A stretch of DNA of 64,000 nt from the NCBI RefSeq assembly GCF_016132445.1, contig NZ_CP046056.1, positions 868,001-932,000 of the forward strand, read 5' to 3'. Below the pieces are notes generated by a model, which worked only from the letters and a program-made list of their open reading frames with translations, was not told the DNA's origin and ran no database searches. Every line of letters starts with the position of its first letter. Positions within the stretch are counted from its first letter, which is position 1. Source of the stretch: Venatoribacter cucullus (GTDB lineage: Bacteria > Pseudomonadota > Gammaproteobacteria > Pseudomonadales > Oceanobacteraceae). Of this stretch, positions 9,637-18,479 are shown in pieces. A program made the translations under genes and the position numbers.

Positions 9637-9725
9637 GCTGAAAAACCAGACAGGCTATAGGCTATTTATTTGGTGAATACCTTAAAGGCTGTGATAATGC
9701 CTGCCTATATTACGGAGTGCCTGCT

Positions 9726-10661
9726 GTGAATCTCGACCGTATTGACCTGAATTTATTGGTGTATCTGGATGTGCTGCTGCGCGAAGGCAGTGTCACTAAG
9801 GCCGCCCAGCAGCTGGGCATTACCCAGCCCGCCATGAGCAACGGTTTGCGCCGGCTGCGCGATTTATTCAACGACCCGTTGCTGGTGCGCACCTCCGATG
9901 GTATGACCGCCACCGAACGGGCGCGGGAATTACAGCCGGTTATCCGTAAGGCGTTAGGCGAGCTTGAGGTGGCGTTGCAGCCGCAGCAGGAGTTTGATGC
10001 CCGTACCAGTAATCGTGTGTTCCGCATTATGGTGAGCGATTACGCGGAATCGACGCTGGTGCCCGAGCTGGTAAAACGCCTGCGGACCGACGCGCCGGAT
10101 ATTATTCTCGACGTATTGACGCCCTCGGACGTGACTTTTAAAGATGTGGAAGCCGGCAAGGTCGATATGGCCATTAACCGCTTTGATGAAATGCCGCAGT
10201 CGTTCCATCAGACCACGTTGTGGCAGGACGATTTTGTGTGCCTGGTAAACCCTGACCATCCGGGCATCGGTAATTTTGATTTACCGGCCTATCTGGTCAG
10301 CAAGCATATCTGGGTGAGTAAAACCGGTATGGGGGCGGGCGTGGGCATTGACCCGGAAAAGGTGATCCGCCTTGGCTGGGTGGATAACGCGCTGGCTGAG
10401 CTTGGCCATAAGCGCAAAATCTCTGTTTTTACCCGTCATTATCAGATGCCGGCGTTGCTGGCGCTGAATAATGACTTAGTCGCTACGCTGCCGCGCAAAG
10501 TGGCGGATATGCAGGCTGAATCGGCCTCGCTGGTGGTGAAAGAGCCGCCGTTTAAAATCCCGCCCTTCGAGCTGAAAATGGCCTGGTCACCGCTGGTGCA
10601 GCATCATCCGGCGCACCGCTGGCTGCGCCGCACCATTGTCGATGTGGCGCAGTACTGCTGA
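9726..10661 (+). CDS. LysR-family transcriptional regulator (NodD/LinR type)
   Basis: The protein (311 residues from GTG 9726) has the N-terminal LysR helix-turn-helix (DVLLREGSVTKAAQQLGITQ, then PAMSNGLRRLRDLFNDPLLVR), which resembles the NodD/PnbR/LinR branch, followed by a ligand-binding domain. I prefer GTG 9726 because GGAG lies eight bases upstream; the GTG at 9717 sits on that ribosome-binding site. It has its own transcription unit after the hom terminator and converges with the mutarotase gene. Target and effector are unknown. Confidence 0.88.
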   Translation: MNLDRIDLNLLVYLDVLLREGSVTKAAQQLGITQPAMSNGLRRLRDLFNDPLLVRTSDGMTATERARELQPVIRKALGELEVALQPQQEFDARTSNRVFRIMVSDYAESTLVPELVKRLRTDAPDIILDVLTPSDVTFKDVEAGKVDMAINRFDEMPQSFHQTTLWQDDFVCLVNPDHPGIGNFDLPAYLVSKHIWVSKTGMGAGVGIDPEKVIRLGWVDNALAELGHKRKISVFTRHYQMPALLALNNDLVATLPRKVADMQAESASLVVKEPPFKIPPFELKMAWSPLVQHHPAHRWLRRTIVDVAQYC

Positions 10662-10684
10662 ATTTTTCAGCCCTTTTTACGTCT

Positions 10685-11581
10685 TTAATCCTGACTTAAC
10701 CGCAACACCAGCCGGTGTTCTGCCCCCGGTGCCAGGGTAACGGCATCGGCGGCGGCGTTGGCGGTTTCCACGCAGAACATCCGTTGCCAGGCGTCGGCAG
10801 CAAACTGGCTGAGCGTCAGTGATTTGTTAATCCACGGGTTCCATACCACCGCACTCCGGCTGCCTTCGGTCTGCAGGGTTAAACGCCGCTGCGGGCTGTG
10901 CAGTTGTATTGGCTGGCTGGGGTAATAAATGCGGTCGGTTTCACCATGAAAAGCCACAGCGCCGGTCTGGGTTTTCTCCTGCCATTGTTCCAGCGTGTCG
11001 ATGTAACGACAGTCGTGCAGGCCTTGTACGCGGGTGGCATTAATATCGGCAGTGGGAAAATACGTATGCAGCGCCTGGCTGAAAGTAGCGGTTTCGCTAC
11101 CCTGGTTGCGGGTAGTCAGTTCCAGCTGCAGGGCATAGGCAGAAAAAATAAGCCGCAGTTGTGGCTGCAGATTGGCCTGCCACAGCGGGTGGCGGTTATC
11201 TTCCAGCATCAGGGTCAGTTCGACCCGGTCGGCGGCTTCGTACCAGTGGCTTAACGCCCAGCGACGGGCGCGGGCAAAACCATGGGCGGGCGCTGCGTTA
11301 CTATCCGTCAGGTGAGCCTGCACGGCCGGCGGGTTCATGGCGGCGTTGCCGAACCAGGGCCAGCACACCGGAATACCGCCGCGCACCGATTGCCCCTGCA
11401 GGTAGGCCGCTTGCTCGCTCAGCCATAACCAGTTGCTGTCACCGGCAGGGGCAAAGCGGAGCAGTTGCGCACCCTGCAGTAACAGGTCAGCGCTGAACAG
11501 CGGATGCTGCACGCACAGCAGTTCCAGTTCACCGCGTTGCTGTAGGCGGATAAAAGCACTTTGCGATAACCGGGATAACAA
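10685..11581 (-). CDS. D-hexose-6-phosphate mutarotase (YeaD-like)
   Basis: The protein (about 298 residues) belongs to the aldose 1-epimerase superfamily, YeaD branch: SVRGGIPVCWPWFG and PAHGFARARRW with the catalytic His, then LHTYFPTADI and a C-terminal VVWNPWINKS segment. These enzymes interconvert anomers of glucose 6-phosphate. The start is uncertain. The reading frame stays open into the tRNA-Asn gene, so I place the start at TTG 11581, downstream of the tRNA terminator, which gives a normal family length. Confidence 0.85.
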   Translation of the reverse strand: MLSRLSQSAFIRLQQRGELELLCVQHPLFSADLLLQGAQLLRFAPAGDSNWLWLSEQAAYLQGQSVRGGIPVCWPWFGNAAMNPPAVQAHLTDSNAAPAHGFARARRWALSHWYEAADRVELTLMLEDNRHPLWQANLQPQLRLIFSAYALQLELTTRNQGSETATFSQALHTYFPTADINATRVQGLHDCRYIDTLEQWQEKTQTGAVAFHGETDRIYYPSQPIQLHSPQRRLTLQTEGSRSAVVWNPWINKSLTLSQFAADAWQRMFCVETANAAADAVTLAPGAEHRLVLRLSQD

Positions 11582-11600
11582 ATCAGCACCTGCCAGGCAT

Positions 11601-11632
11601 AAAAAAACCCAGTGTTGTTGGCACTGGGTTTT
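11601..11632 (-). terminator. Terminator of tRNA-Asn
   Basis: Read on the minus strand, AAAACCCAGTGCC, a short AACA loop and the complement ACACTGGG are followed by seven T residues. It lies nine bases downstream of the tRNA-Asn CCA end and separates it from the mutarotase gene. Confidence 0.88.
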
Positions 11633-11640
11633 AGAATTAG

Positions 11641-11716
11641 TGGCTCCCCGAGCTGGACTTGAACCAGCGACCAACGGATTAACAGTCCGCTGCTCTACCG
11701 ACTGAGCTATCAGGGA
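11641..11716 (-). tRNA. tRNA-Asn (anticodon GTT)
   Basis: The 76-base minus-strand gene folds as a complete cloverleaf: acceptor TCCCTGA pairs with TCGGGGA (one G-U pair), the anticodon loop is CTGTTAA with GTT, the T-loop is GTTCAAGTC, and the CCA end is encoded. A strong sigma70-type promoter lies upstream and a terminator downstream. Confidence 0.97.
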
Positions 11717-11734
11717 ACATCAGTAAGTGCGCGC

Positions 11735-11763
11735 ATTATCCTTAGCCCCTGCCGGGGTGTCAA
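11735..11763 (-). promoter_or_regulatory. Promoter of tRNA-Asn
   Basis: On the minus strand, a perfect -35 box TTGACA (11763-11758) is followed after 17 bases by GATAAT (11740-11735), one base off the consensus. It is followed by a GC-rich discriminator, as expected for a stable-RNA gene. Confidence 0.88.
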
Positions 11764-11794
11764 GCATCTGTTTGATTTTACTGAATTTTATTTT

Positions 11795-12376
11795 TTAATC
11801 TTTGGCAATGCGGGAAAACACCGCACCTTTCTGGTCGCGATACTTGGCGTTTTCGCGTTTGTTATACGGGCGCTTGGCCGGGCTGCTGAGCATTTCAAAC
11901 GACATGGCGCAAATAACCATGCCGGGGCGCAGCGCCAGTGGCAGTTTGCCGTTGTTGTAGAACTCCAGCACGATCTGGCCTTGCCAGCCCGGATCAATGC
12001 GGCCGGCGGTGACGTGCACCATTAAGCCCAGCCGTGCCAGCGAGCTGCGGCCATCCAGCCAGCCGACCAGATCATCCGGTACGGTTACCGCTTCCAGGGT
12101 GGCGCCCAGCACCAGTTCGCCAGGGTGAATAAACAGCGCGTCACCTTCGGCAATTTCGATTTCTTTGCTCATGATGCGGTTAATGTCGCGGTCGAGCTGA
12201 GCGCGGTCACCGGATAAATCGAGGTGGGTAACGGAGTTGTTGTTAAACACCCGGAAGCGGTGGTCGAGGCGCAGGTCAACGCTGATGCCGGCGATGTCGT
12301 CGCTGGCGGGCGCGGGTTCAATCACAATGCTGCCGTCGGCCAGCCGTTGTTCAATATCGCCGTCGCTGAGTCGCAT
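11795..12376 (-). CDS. dcd: dCTP deaminase
   Basis: The 193-residue enzyme deaminates dCTP to dUTP, feeding thymidylate synthesis. It shows [12 protein letters not shown] at the start, the conserved [13 protein letters not shown] segment and the catalytic-site segment [14 protein letters not shown] with its Glu, plus a C-terminal KYRDQKG segment. Length is about five residues above the E. coli enzyme. It is followed on the same strand by tRNA-Asn, and preceded by the DUF885 gene with about 70 bases between. Confidence 0.95.
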   Translation of the reverse strand: MRLSDGDIEQRLADGSIVIEPAPASDDIAGISVDLRLDHRFRVFNNNSVTHLDLSGDRAQLDRDINRIMSKEIEIAEGDALFIHPGELVLGATLEAVTVPDDLVGWLDGRSSLARLGLMVHVTAGRIDPGWQGQIVLEFYNNGKLPLALRPGMVICAMSFEMLSSPAKRPYNKRENAKYRDQKGAVFSRIAKD

Positions 12377-12448
12377 GATCTGCTTCCTGTAGTGCTGAAT
12401 CTGAAAACCTTGTGGCTGCCCGGGCGGGGAACCGGGCGCGAGTTTACC

Positions 12449-14278
12449 TTAACGCTGTTGCCCGGCCCAGAGTTTCATCTGCTCTTCCAGTACATCCAGC
12501 GGCATGCTGCCCTGGCTGAGCAGAGCGGTGTGGAAGTGCGCCAGATCAAAGCGGCTGCCGAGGCGGTTTTGCATGGCACGGCGGATCGACCATAAGCGCT
12601 GTTCGCCCATGCTGTAAGCCACCGCCTGCCCTGGCAGCACCAGATAGCGGCTGATCATGGCGTCGGTATCGGCCTGTGAGAAGGGCGTGTTATCCAGTTG
12701 GTATTGCAGCGCCTGCTCGCGGCTCCAGCCTTTGGCGTGCAGGCCGGTATCCAGTACCAGGCGCACGGCGCGCCACAGTTCCTGCACTAAGCGGCCGTAT
12801 TCTTCCTGTGGCCCTTCATAGACGCCCATTTCGCCGGCCAGTTTTTCCGCATACAGCGCCCAGCCTTCGGTAAAGGCGGGGCTGTGCAGAATACGGCGGA
12901 AAGCCGGCAGCTGTTGGTTTTCCTGCGCCAGGGAAATCTGCAGGTGGTGGCCGGGCAGGGCTTCGTGGAAGGCCAGCGCCGCCAGCCGGTAGCGCGGCAG
13001 GTCGTTCAGGCGGGTGGGGTTAACGTAATACAGGCCCGGGCGGCTGCCATCCAGTGACGGCGGCTGGTAAAAGGCCACCGGGGTGTTGCTGTGGCGGTAG
13101 TCTTCCACCATGCGGATGGCCAGCGGGGTTTGCGGCAGCTGGGTGAAATACCAGGGCAGGCGTTCGGCCAGTTGTTGCAGGCGCGTGCGCTGCAGGCCGA
13201 GAAAGGCATCGCGGCCCAGATCGTCATTGCTGAAACGTTCGCTGCGCTCTTCCATCCAGCGGAAAAAGGCGCTGATGTCCTGGCGTTCGCCGGTATAGCC
13301 CAGTGCCGGCATCAGCTGGCGGATTTCCTGCTGAATACGGCTGACTTCGGTTAAGCCCAGCTGATGAATCTGGTTGGCATCGGCGTTGCTGTCGCTGTAC
13401 CAGCCCAGCTGCAGCTGGTAATAACGCAGGCCGTCGCGCAGATCGGCAGCCGACTGATGCGCCGGGGCGCGCTGAGCCAGTTCCTGCAGCTGTTTTTGCA
13501 GGCGTTTGTACGCGGGTAATACCTGCTGTTGCAGGGCGCTGCGGGCACGGCGTTCCAGCAGGGCACGGGTGGATGGGTACAGCTGCAGGGCATCCAGTTT
13601 GCGGCTGAAATCGGCCCAAAGCGGCGAGACGCCCTGGTTATCAAAGGGAACGCCGCGGGTAATGGCGGCAATGCTTTGCTGTACCGGCTCAAACACAAAG
13701 GCCGGTGGCACAATGCCCTGTTCTTCGGCGGCGCTGATGTTTTCCTGCCAGCGGTTAAATAAAGCCGGAATGCCCTGCAGGCGGGTGATGTAGTCCTGCA
13801 CTTCGGCAATGCTGCTGACCGGGTGGTGGTTGATTAAGACATCGACCACTTCGGTGTGCCAGCCGTGCAGCTGGCTGAATTCGTAGCCGTGCTGCTGAAA
13901 CGGCAGCAGCAGTAATTCATGTTCCAGCTGGGCTAATAAGGTGCGGTAGCTGGCTAAGGTGGGGGCATCCAGCGCGTCTTCGCGGATGGCCTGCAGCTGC
14001 TGGCGCAGTTCCTGATAATAGGCGGTGCGCTGGTCGCGGGCTTCCTGGCTCAGGTCGTCCCATTCAAACTGGCCACGCAGGCCCAGCTGGCTGCGCAGCA
14101 CCGGGCTTTGTTCCAGCTCAAACTGGTAATACTCTTCAAATAATTGCTCCGCCAGCGCCTGCTGCTGTTGCCGCTCTTCAGTGCTTAACGGGCGCAATTC
14201 TACCGCGCTGGTGGGTTTGGTTTGCCATTGGCAGGCGACCAGAGGCAGTACTAACAGCAGGCAGACAATTCTTAACAC
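12449..14278 (-). CDS. DUF885 family lipoprotein, probable metallopeptidase-like
   Basis: The protein is about 610 residues from GTG 14278, which is preceded by GGAAG at good spacing. It starts with a lipoprotein signal ending in LPLVAC, so it should be anchored in the envelope with its bulk in the periplasm. The rest matches DUF885, with the zinc-peptidase-like HEALPGHH segment around residues 437-445 and a further TEGWALYAE segment where a third metal-ligand Glu is expected. Family members are thought to be peptidases or dipeptidases, but the substrate is not established. Confidence 0.84.
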   Translation of the reverse strand: MLRIVCLLLVLPLVACQWQTKPTSAVELRPLSTEERQQQQALAEQLFEEYYQFELEQSPVLRSQLGLRGQFEWDDLSQEARDQRTAYYQELRQQLQAIREDALDAPTLASYRTLLAQLEHELLLLPFQQHGYEFSQLHGWHTEVVDVLINHHPVSSIAEVQDYITRLQGIPALFNRWQENISAAEEQGIVPPAFVFEPVQQSIAAITRGVPFDNQGVSPLWADFSRKLDALQLYPSTRALLERRARSALQQQVLPAYKRLQKQLQELAQRAPAHQSAADLRDGLRYYQLQLGWYSDSNADANQIHQLGLTEVSRIQQEIRQLMPALGYTGERQDISAFFRWMEERSERFSNDDLGRDAFLGLQRTRLQQLAERLPWYFTQLPQTPLAIRMVEDYRHSNTPVAFYQPPSLDGSRPGLYYVNPTRLNDLPRYRLAALAFHEALPGHHLQISLAQENQQLPAFRRILHSPAFTEGWALYAEKLAGEMGVYEGPQEEYGRLVQELWRAVRLVLDTGLHAKGWSREQALQYQLDNTPFSQADTDAMISRYLVLPGQAVAYSMGEQRLWSIRRAMQNRLGSRFDLAHFHTALLSQGSMPLDVLEEQMKLWAGQQR

Positions 14279-14413
14279 AGACAGGCTTCCATCAGTCAAA
14301 AGGCTGGCGGAGTGTATCAGGCTGACCTGATGGCGCAAGGCAGGGCCGGAACCACGCCGGGCTGTGGTAGTCTTGCGCGTCAGCGGTTGGCCATTGAACA
14401 GAAAGGGGATGAG

Positions 14414-15301
14414 ATGATAGGGCGGATACTTGTACGGATGTTGGTACTGATGGGGTTGGTGGGCTGCAGCGGGGTCTTGCAGGCGCAGACCATTCAGCCC
14501 TTTCCGCAGTCACAACTGGATGATGAACAACGGCGCACCTTAACCGATCATCGGGTGGTTATTTCCGGGCTGACCCGGACGCAGGCCACCACGGTGCCGA
14601 CCCGTGAATTGCGTTTAAGTGGTGAGCTATGGCGGCGGGTGTGGGCGGTGGAGCAGCGCTTTACTCTGCCGGAAGTGGCCGACCATTTTTTCCGCCAGCT
14701 GGATGATCTGGAAATTCTGTACCAGTGCAAAGCACTGGACTGCGGCAGCAGCCATTTCTGGGCCAATGAAATTTTCCGCAATGCGCGGCTGGTCGGGCGC
14801 GAGCAATTCCAGCACTACCGGGTGGCGCTGCAGCAGGAAGCCGGCTCCGATAAGAAAACCCTGTATGTGCTGTATGTGATGCAGCGTGGCACGCGCCAGG
14901 TAATGGTGAACCTGGATATTTTCACCACCACCGATCCGGTGCAGAGCGGGGTCGATATGGCCGCCCGAATCCGCCAGACCTTAAGCCGCAGCCATGGCTG
15001 GTTGCCGGGCTTCGTTACGCATAATCAGCAGTTAAATACGGAAGCCAGTGAGGCATTGGTTAATACCCTGAAGTCGCTGTCGGTGTCGGAAAAATCGCGC
15101 TTATATTTGCTGGTGCATTGTTACGACAGCAGCGATATGGACCGCAACCGGGCCTGTTCGGAACGGTTGGCAGACCAGCTGCGGGTACAGACCTTTGATG
15201 GTCAGCGTGAATTGCATATTGAAGGCCAGGGCGCCTTAACCGCAGCCGCCGGCAGTGATGTGCAGCCGGCGTTGCGTTTTGTGTTCTGGCCGGCCCGTTG
15301 A
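14414..15301 (+). CDS. DUF4892 family exported protein
   Basis: The protein (295 residues from ATG 14414, preceded by GAAAGGGGATGAG) has a signal sequence that ends near GCSGVLQAQ and could be a lipoprotein or secreted form. The middle segment LYQCKALDCGSSHFWANEIF with two Cys is the landmark I associate with DUF4892, found in gammaproteobacteria. The C-terminal part (LYLLVHCYDSSDM, VSEKSRLYL) looks like an OmpA-like or related periplasmic fold, though I do not see the peptidoglycan-binding motif clearly. Function unknown. The patatin gene follows 16 bases later, so the two are probably an operon. Confidence 0.7.
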   Translation: MIGRILVRMLVLMGLVGCSGVLQAQTIQPFPQSQLDDEQRRTLTDHRVVISGLTRTQATTVPTRELRLSGELWRRVWAVEQRFTLPEVADHFFRQLDDLEILYQCKALDCGSSHFWANEIFRNARLVGREQFQHYRVALQQEAGSDKKTLYVLYVMQRGTRQVMVNLDIFTTTDPVQSGVDMAARIRQTLSRSHGWLPGFVTHNQQLNTEASEALVNTLKSLSVSEKSRLYLLVHCYDSSDMDRNRACSERLADQLRVQTFDGQRELHIEGQGALTAAAGSDVQPALRFVFWPAR

Positions 15302-15317
15302 GTGTAAGGAGAATCGT

Positions 15318-16235
15318 ATGAGTAAAACGGTCGCTCTGGCCCTGGGCAGTGGTGGTGCGCGGGGCTACGCCCATATTGGGGTTATTGAGGCACTGGAAGC
15401 CCGTGGCTATGACATTGTGACGGTGTCGGGCAGCTCGATGGGGGCGGTTGTCGGGGGCTTTTACTGCGCCGGTAAGCTGCAGCAGTATCGTGATTGGGTG
15501 GTTGCGCTGAAGTATCTGGATGTGCTGAAACTGCTGGATATCAGCCTGTTATCCAGCGGCATGATCCGTGGTGACCGTATTTTTAATATTGTCGGTGAGA
15601 TGCTGAACGGTCAGCTGATTGAAGACTTACCCATTCCTTTTACGGCCGTGGCCACCGATTTAACCAACCATAAAGAGGTGTGGTTTCAGTCGGGGTCGCT
15701 GTCGCAGGCGGTGCGTGCATCGGCGGCCATTCCCAGCCTGTTATCGCCGGTGGCCTATAACGGTCGTTTGCTGGTGGACGGTGCGGTGCTGAACCCGCTG
15801 CCGATCACCCCCTGCGTATCGGCCCATGCCGATTTTATTATGGCGGTGGATATTAACGCCGATGTGCCGCAGCCCATGGATTTGCTGCAACAAAGTGAAG
15901 ACGCGGCAGCGGAAAAAAATAAGTGGTTCAGCAGTTTTCTGGATAAAGCCGGTAAGTGGTTTGAGGGTAAGGGGACGCGCCGGCAGGCCGAGGAAAACCT
16001 CGGCAAGCTGGAGATTCTGGATCAGGTGCTGGAAGTGATGGGCGGCGCCTTAACCCAGTATAAAATTGCCGGCTACCCGCCCGATTTGCTGATTAAAGTG
16101 CCGAAAGACAGCTGCCAGATGTACGAATTTTACCGTGCCGAAGAAATGATCCGGCTGGGCCGGCGCATTGCCGACGATGCCCTGGACGCCTTTGAAGCCG
16201 GCCATTCCAGCCTGTATGGGCAGCGTTTGGCCTGA
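15318..16235 (+). CDS. Patatin-like phospholipase, RssA/NTE type
   Basis: The 305-residue protein has the patatin oxyanion loop GSGGARGYAHIG (10-21), the nucleophile elbow GSSMG with Ser40, and the catalytic Asp in LVDGAVLNPLP around residue 153. These Ser-Asp dyad lipases act on phospholipids or lysophospholipids at the inner face of the membrane. A clear AAGGAG site supports ATG 15318. It follows the DUF4892 gene closely, and a probable terminator lies 25 bases after its stop. Confidence 0.9.
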   Translation: MSKTVALALGSGGARGYAHIGVIEALEARGYDIVTVSGSSMGAVVGGFYCAGKLQQYRDWVVALKYLDVLKLLDISLLSSGMIRGDRIFNIVGEMLNGQLIEDLPIPFTAVATDLTNHKEVWFQSGSLSQAVRASAAIPSLLSPVAYNGRLLVDGAVLNPLPITPCVSAHADFIMAVDINADVPQPMDLLQQSEDAAAEKNKWFSSFLDKAGKWFEGKGTRRQAEENLGKLEILDQVLEVMGGALTQYKIAGYPPDLLIKVPKDSCQMYEFYRAEEMIRLGRRIADDALDAFEAGHSSLYGQRLA

Positions 16236-16259
16236 CCCGGCCAGCAACCTAAAGCGGAT

Positions 16260-16297
16260 GCCCGGCGGCGTTAAAACGGGTAAACTGCCGGGCTTTT
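16260..16297 (+). terminator. Probable terminator after the patatin gene
   Basis: GCCCGGC at 16260 pairs with GCCGGGC ending at 16293, with a 16-18 base loop, and TTTT follows directly. It sits between the patatin gene and prmB. Confidence 0.6.
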
Positions 16298-16323
16298 AAT
16301 CTTCTCATTCTGTTGAGTGTGTT

Positions 16324-17280
16324 ATGGACCATCCTACCGCCCCTGATCTGTTTGCCCAGGCTGGCCAGGCCGCCGACGAGCTGCAGACCATGCAGGATTT
16401 TATCCGCTGGACGGTCAGCCGGATGAATGAGGCCGGCATTTATTTTGGCCACGGCACCGACAACCCCTGGGATGAAGCCCTGCTGCTGGTTACCCATGCG
16501 TTGCATCTGCCGTGGAATCTGGCCGATGAGTGGCGCCATTCGCGCTTAACCCGCAGTGAACGGGAAGCCATTCTGGACTTAGTGGTAGCGCGCATTGAAC
16601 AGCGGGTACCGGCACCGTATTTAACCGGCGTGGCCTGGTTCTGCAATTTGCCCTTTGTGGTGGATGAGCGGGTGCTGATTCCGCGCTCGCCCATTGGCCA
16701 GATGATTGAACAGAATTTTGCCCCCTGGTGGCAGGGTGACCTGCACAGTGGTAAGCCGGCACCGCGCCGTATTCTGGATGTATGCACCGGCAGTGGCTGC
16801 ATTGGCATTGCCTGTGCGGTGCAGTTTCCGCAGGCCGAAGTGGAATTACTGGATATTTCCTTCGAAGCGCTGGAAGTGGCCGAAGAGAATATTCACCGCC
16901 ATGAGCTGCAGGAGCGTGTTACCGCACTGCAGTCTGATCTGTTCAGTGCCGCCAGTGGTAAGTACGATCTGATTGTGTCGAACCCACCCTATGTGGATGC
17001 CGACGATATGCACAGCCTGCCGGAGGAATACCGGCACGAACCCGAGCTGGCGCTGGCCGCCGGGGATGATGGCCTGGATCTGGTGCGCATCATGTTAAAA
17101 GAAGCCCGCCAGTACCTGACCGATGATGGTCTGCTGGTGCTGGAAGTGGGCAACAGCTGGCCGGCACTGGTCGAGGCTTACCCGCAACTGCCTTTTGTAT
17201 GGCCCACCTTTGAACGCGGTGGCCATGGGGTGTTTGTGCTGCAGGCGCGTGACTTAGATTTACTGAGTTCGATTGACTGA
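16324..17280 (+). CDS. prmB: 50S ribosomal protein L3 N5-glutamine methyltransferase
   Basis: The 318-residue enzyme has an N-terminal helical recognition domain (residues 1-120) and a SAM-binding domain with ILDVCTGSGCIGIACA and the catalytic NPPY at residues 220-223, which marks the HemK/PrmB glutamine methyltransferases. The length, the PYLTGVAWFCNLPF segment and its position directly before aroC favour PrmB over PrmC; prmB-aroC is a widespread gammaproteobacterial pair. The stop codon lies inside a 14-base tandem repeat (17267-17294). Confidence 0.93.
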   Translation: MDHPTAPDLFAQAGQAADELQTMQDFIRWTVSRMNEAGIYFGHGTDNPWDEALLLVTHALHLPWNLADEWRHSRLTRSEREAILDLVVARIEQRVPAPYLTGVAWFCNLPFVVDERVLIPRSPIGQMIEQNFAPWWQGDLHSGKPAPRRILDVCTGSGCIGIACAVQFPQAEVELLDISFEALEVAEENIHRHELQERVTALQSDLFSAASGKYDLIVSNPPYVDADDMHSLPEEYRHEPELALAAGDDGLDLVRIMLKEARQYLTDDGLLVLEVGNSWPALVEAYPQLPFVWPTFERGGHGVFVLQARDLDLLSSID

Positions 17281-17339
17281 ATTCGATTGACTGAATTAAT
17301 TGATGGCCGCCTGACCGGCCCTGAAATAAGAGACTGATT

Positions 17340-18434
17340 ATGTCCGGAAATACCTTTGGCAAAAGTTTTACCGTTACCACCGCCGGCGAAAGCCACGGCC
17401 TGGCGCTGGTGGCTGTTGTGGATGGTTGCCCGCCGGGCATTGAGCTGAGCGAGGCCGACCTGCAAGGCGACTTGGATCGCCGTAAACCGGGTACTTCCCG
17501 CTACACTACGCAGCGCCGTGAAGACGACGTGGTGAAAATCCTGTCGGGCGTGTTTGAAGGCAAAACCACCGGCACGCCGATCGGCCTGCTGATTGAAAAC
17601 ACCGACCAGCGCTCCAAAGATTACGCCGACATTGCCAAGACGTTCCGGCCGGCCCACGCCGATTACGCCTACACGCAAAAATACGGTTTCCGCGATTACC
17701 GTGGCGGTGGTCGTTCGTCCGCCCGAGAAACCGCTATGCGGGTGGCCGCCGGCAGCATTGCTAAGAAAGTGCTGGCCGCCAAAGGCATTCAGGTGCGCGG
17801 TTATTTAAGCCAGCTGGGGCCGATTAAAATTGAACAGTTTGACTGGGAACAGGTTGAGCAGAATCCGTTTTTCTGCCCGGATGCCAGCAAAGTAGAAGCC
17901 ATGGAAACCTACATGAACGCCCTGCGTAAAGAAGGTAACTCGGTGGGGGCAAAAATTTCTGTGGTCGCCACCGGCCTGATGCCGGGCCTGGGTGAGCCGA
18001 TTTTCGACCGTCTGGATGCTGAACTGGCCCACGCGTTGATGAGCATTAACGCGGTAAAAGGCGTGGAAATTGGTGATGGCTTTGCCTGTGTGGAACAAAA
18101 AGGCACCGAACACCGCGATGAAATGACCCCGGATGGTTTTTTAAGTAACCACGCCGGCGGCATTCTGGGCGGTATTTCCACCGGTCAGGACATCATTGCC
18201 CATATTGCGCTGAAACCGACCTCCAGCCTGATTATTCCAGGCCGTTCCATCGACTCTGACGGTAACCCGATTGAAGTGATTACCAAGGGCCGCCATGACC
18301 CGTGCGTGGGTATCCGTGCCACACCCATTGCTGAAGCCATGATGGCCATGGTGCTGTGTGATCACTTACTGCGCCACCGTGGCCAGAACGGCGATGTGCA
18401 GTGCAGTACTCCGGTGATTAACGGTCAGGCGTAA
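17340..18434 (+). CDS. aroC: Chorismate synthase
   Basis: The 364-residue enzyme makes chorismate from EPSP, the last shikimate-pathway step, and needs reduced FMN. The three family signatures are visible: [18 protein letters not shown] (residues 17-34), [12 protein letters not shown] around residue 122 and the C-terminal [17 protein letters not shown]. The length is typical. It lies 59 bases after prmB and is probably co-transcribed. Confidence 0.98.
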   Translation: MSGNTFGKSFTVTTAGESHGLALVAVVDGCPPGIELSEADLQGDLDRRKPGTSRYTTQRREDDVVKILSGVFEGKTTGTPIGLLIENTDQRSKDYADIAKTFRPAHADYAYTQKYGFRDYRGGGRSSARETAMRVAAGSIAKKVLAAKGIQVRGYLSQLGPIKIEQFDWEQVEQNPFFCPDASKVEAMETYMNALRKEGNSVGAKISVVATGLMPGLGEPIFDRLDAELAHALMSINAVKGVEIGDGFACVEQKGTEHRDEMTPDGFLSNHAGGILGGISTGQDIIAHIALKPTSSLIIPGRSIDSDGNPIEVITKGRHDPCVGIRATPIAEAMMAMVLCDHLLRHRGQNGDVQCSTPVINGQA

Positions 18435-18442
18435 GCCTGACC
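18423..18442 (+). terminator. Hairpin at the aroC stop codon
   Basis: A perfect 8-pair stem (GGTCAGGC / GCCTGACC) closes a GTAA tetraloop and contains the aroC stop codon. No T-run follows directly, so it may instead be an mRNA 3' stabiliser or processing site. Confidence 0.4.
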
Positions 18443-18479
18443 CTGCCGGCCAGCGTCTTTTACCTTACCTAAGGTGGCC

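Noticed and set aside
11582-11674. The mutarotase gene starting inside tRNA-Asn
   Set aside because: The first residues would be antisense-frame readings of the tRNA and its terminator; an internal start gives the family length.
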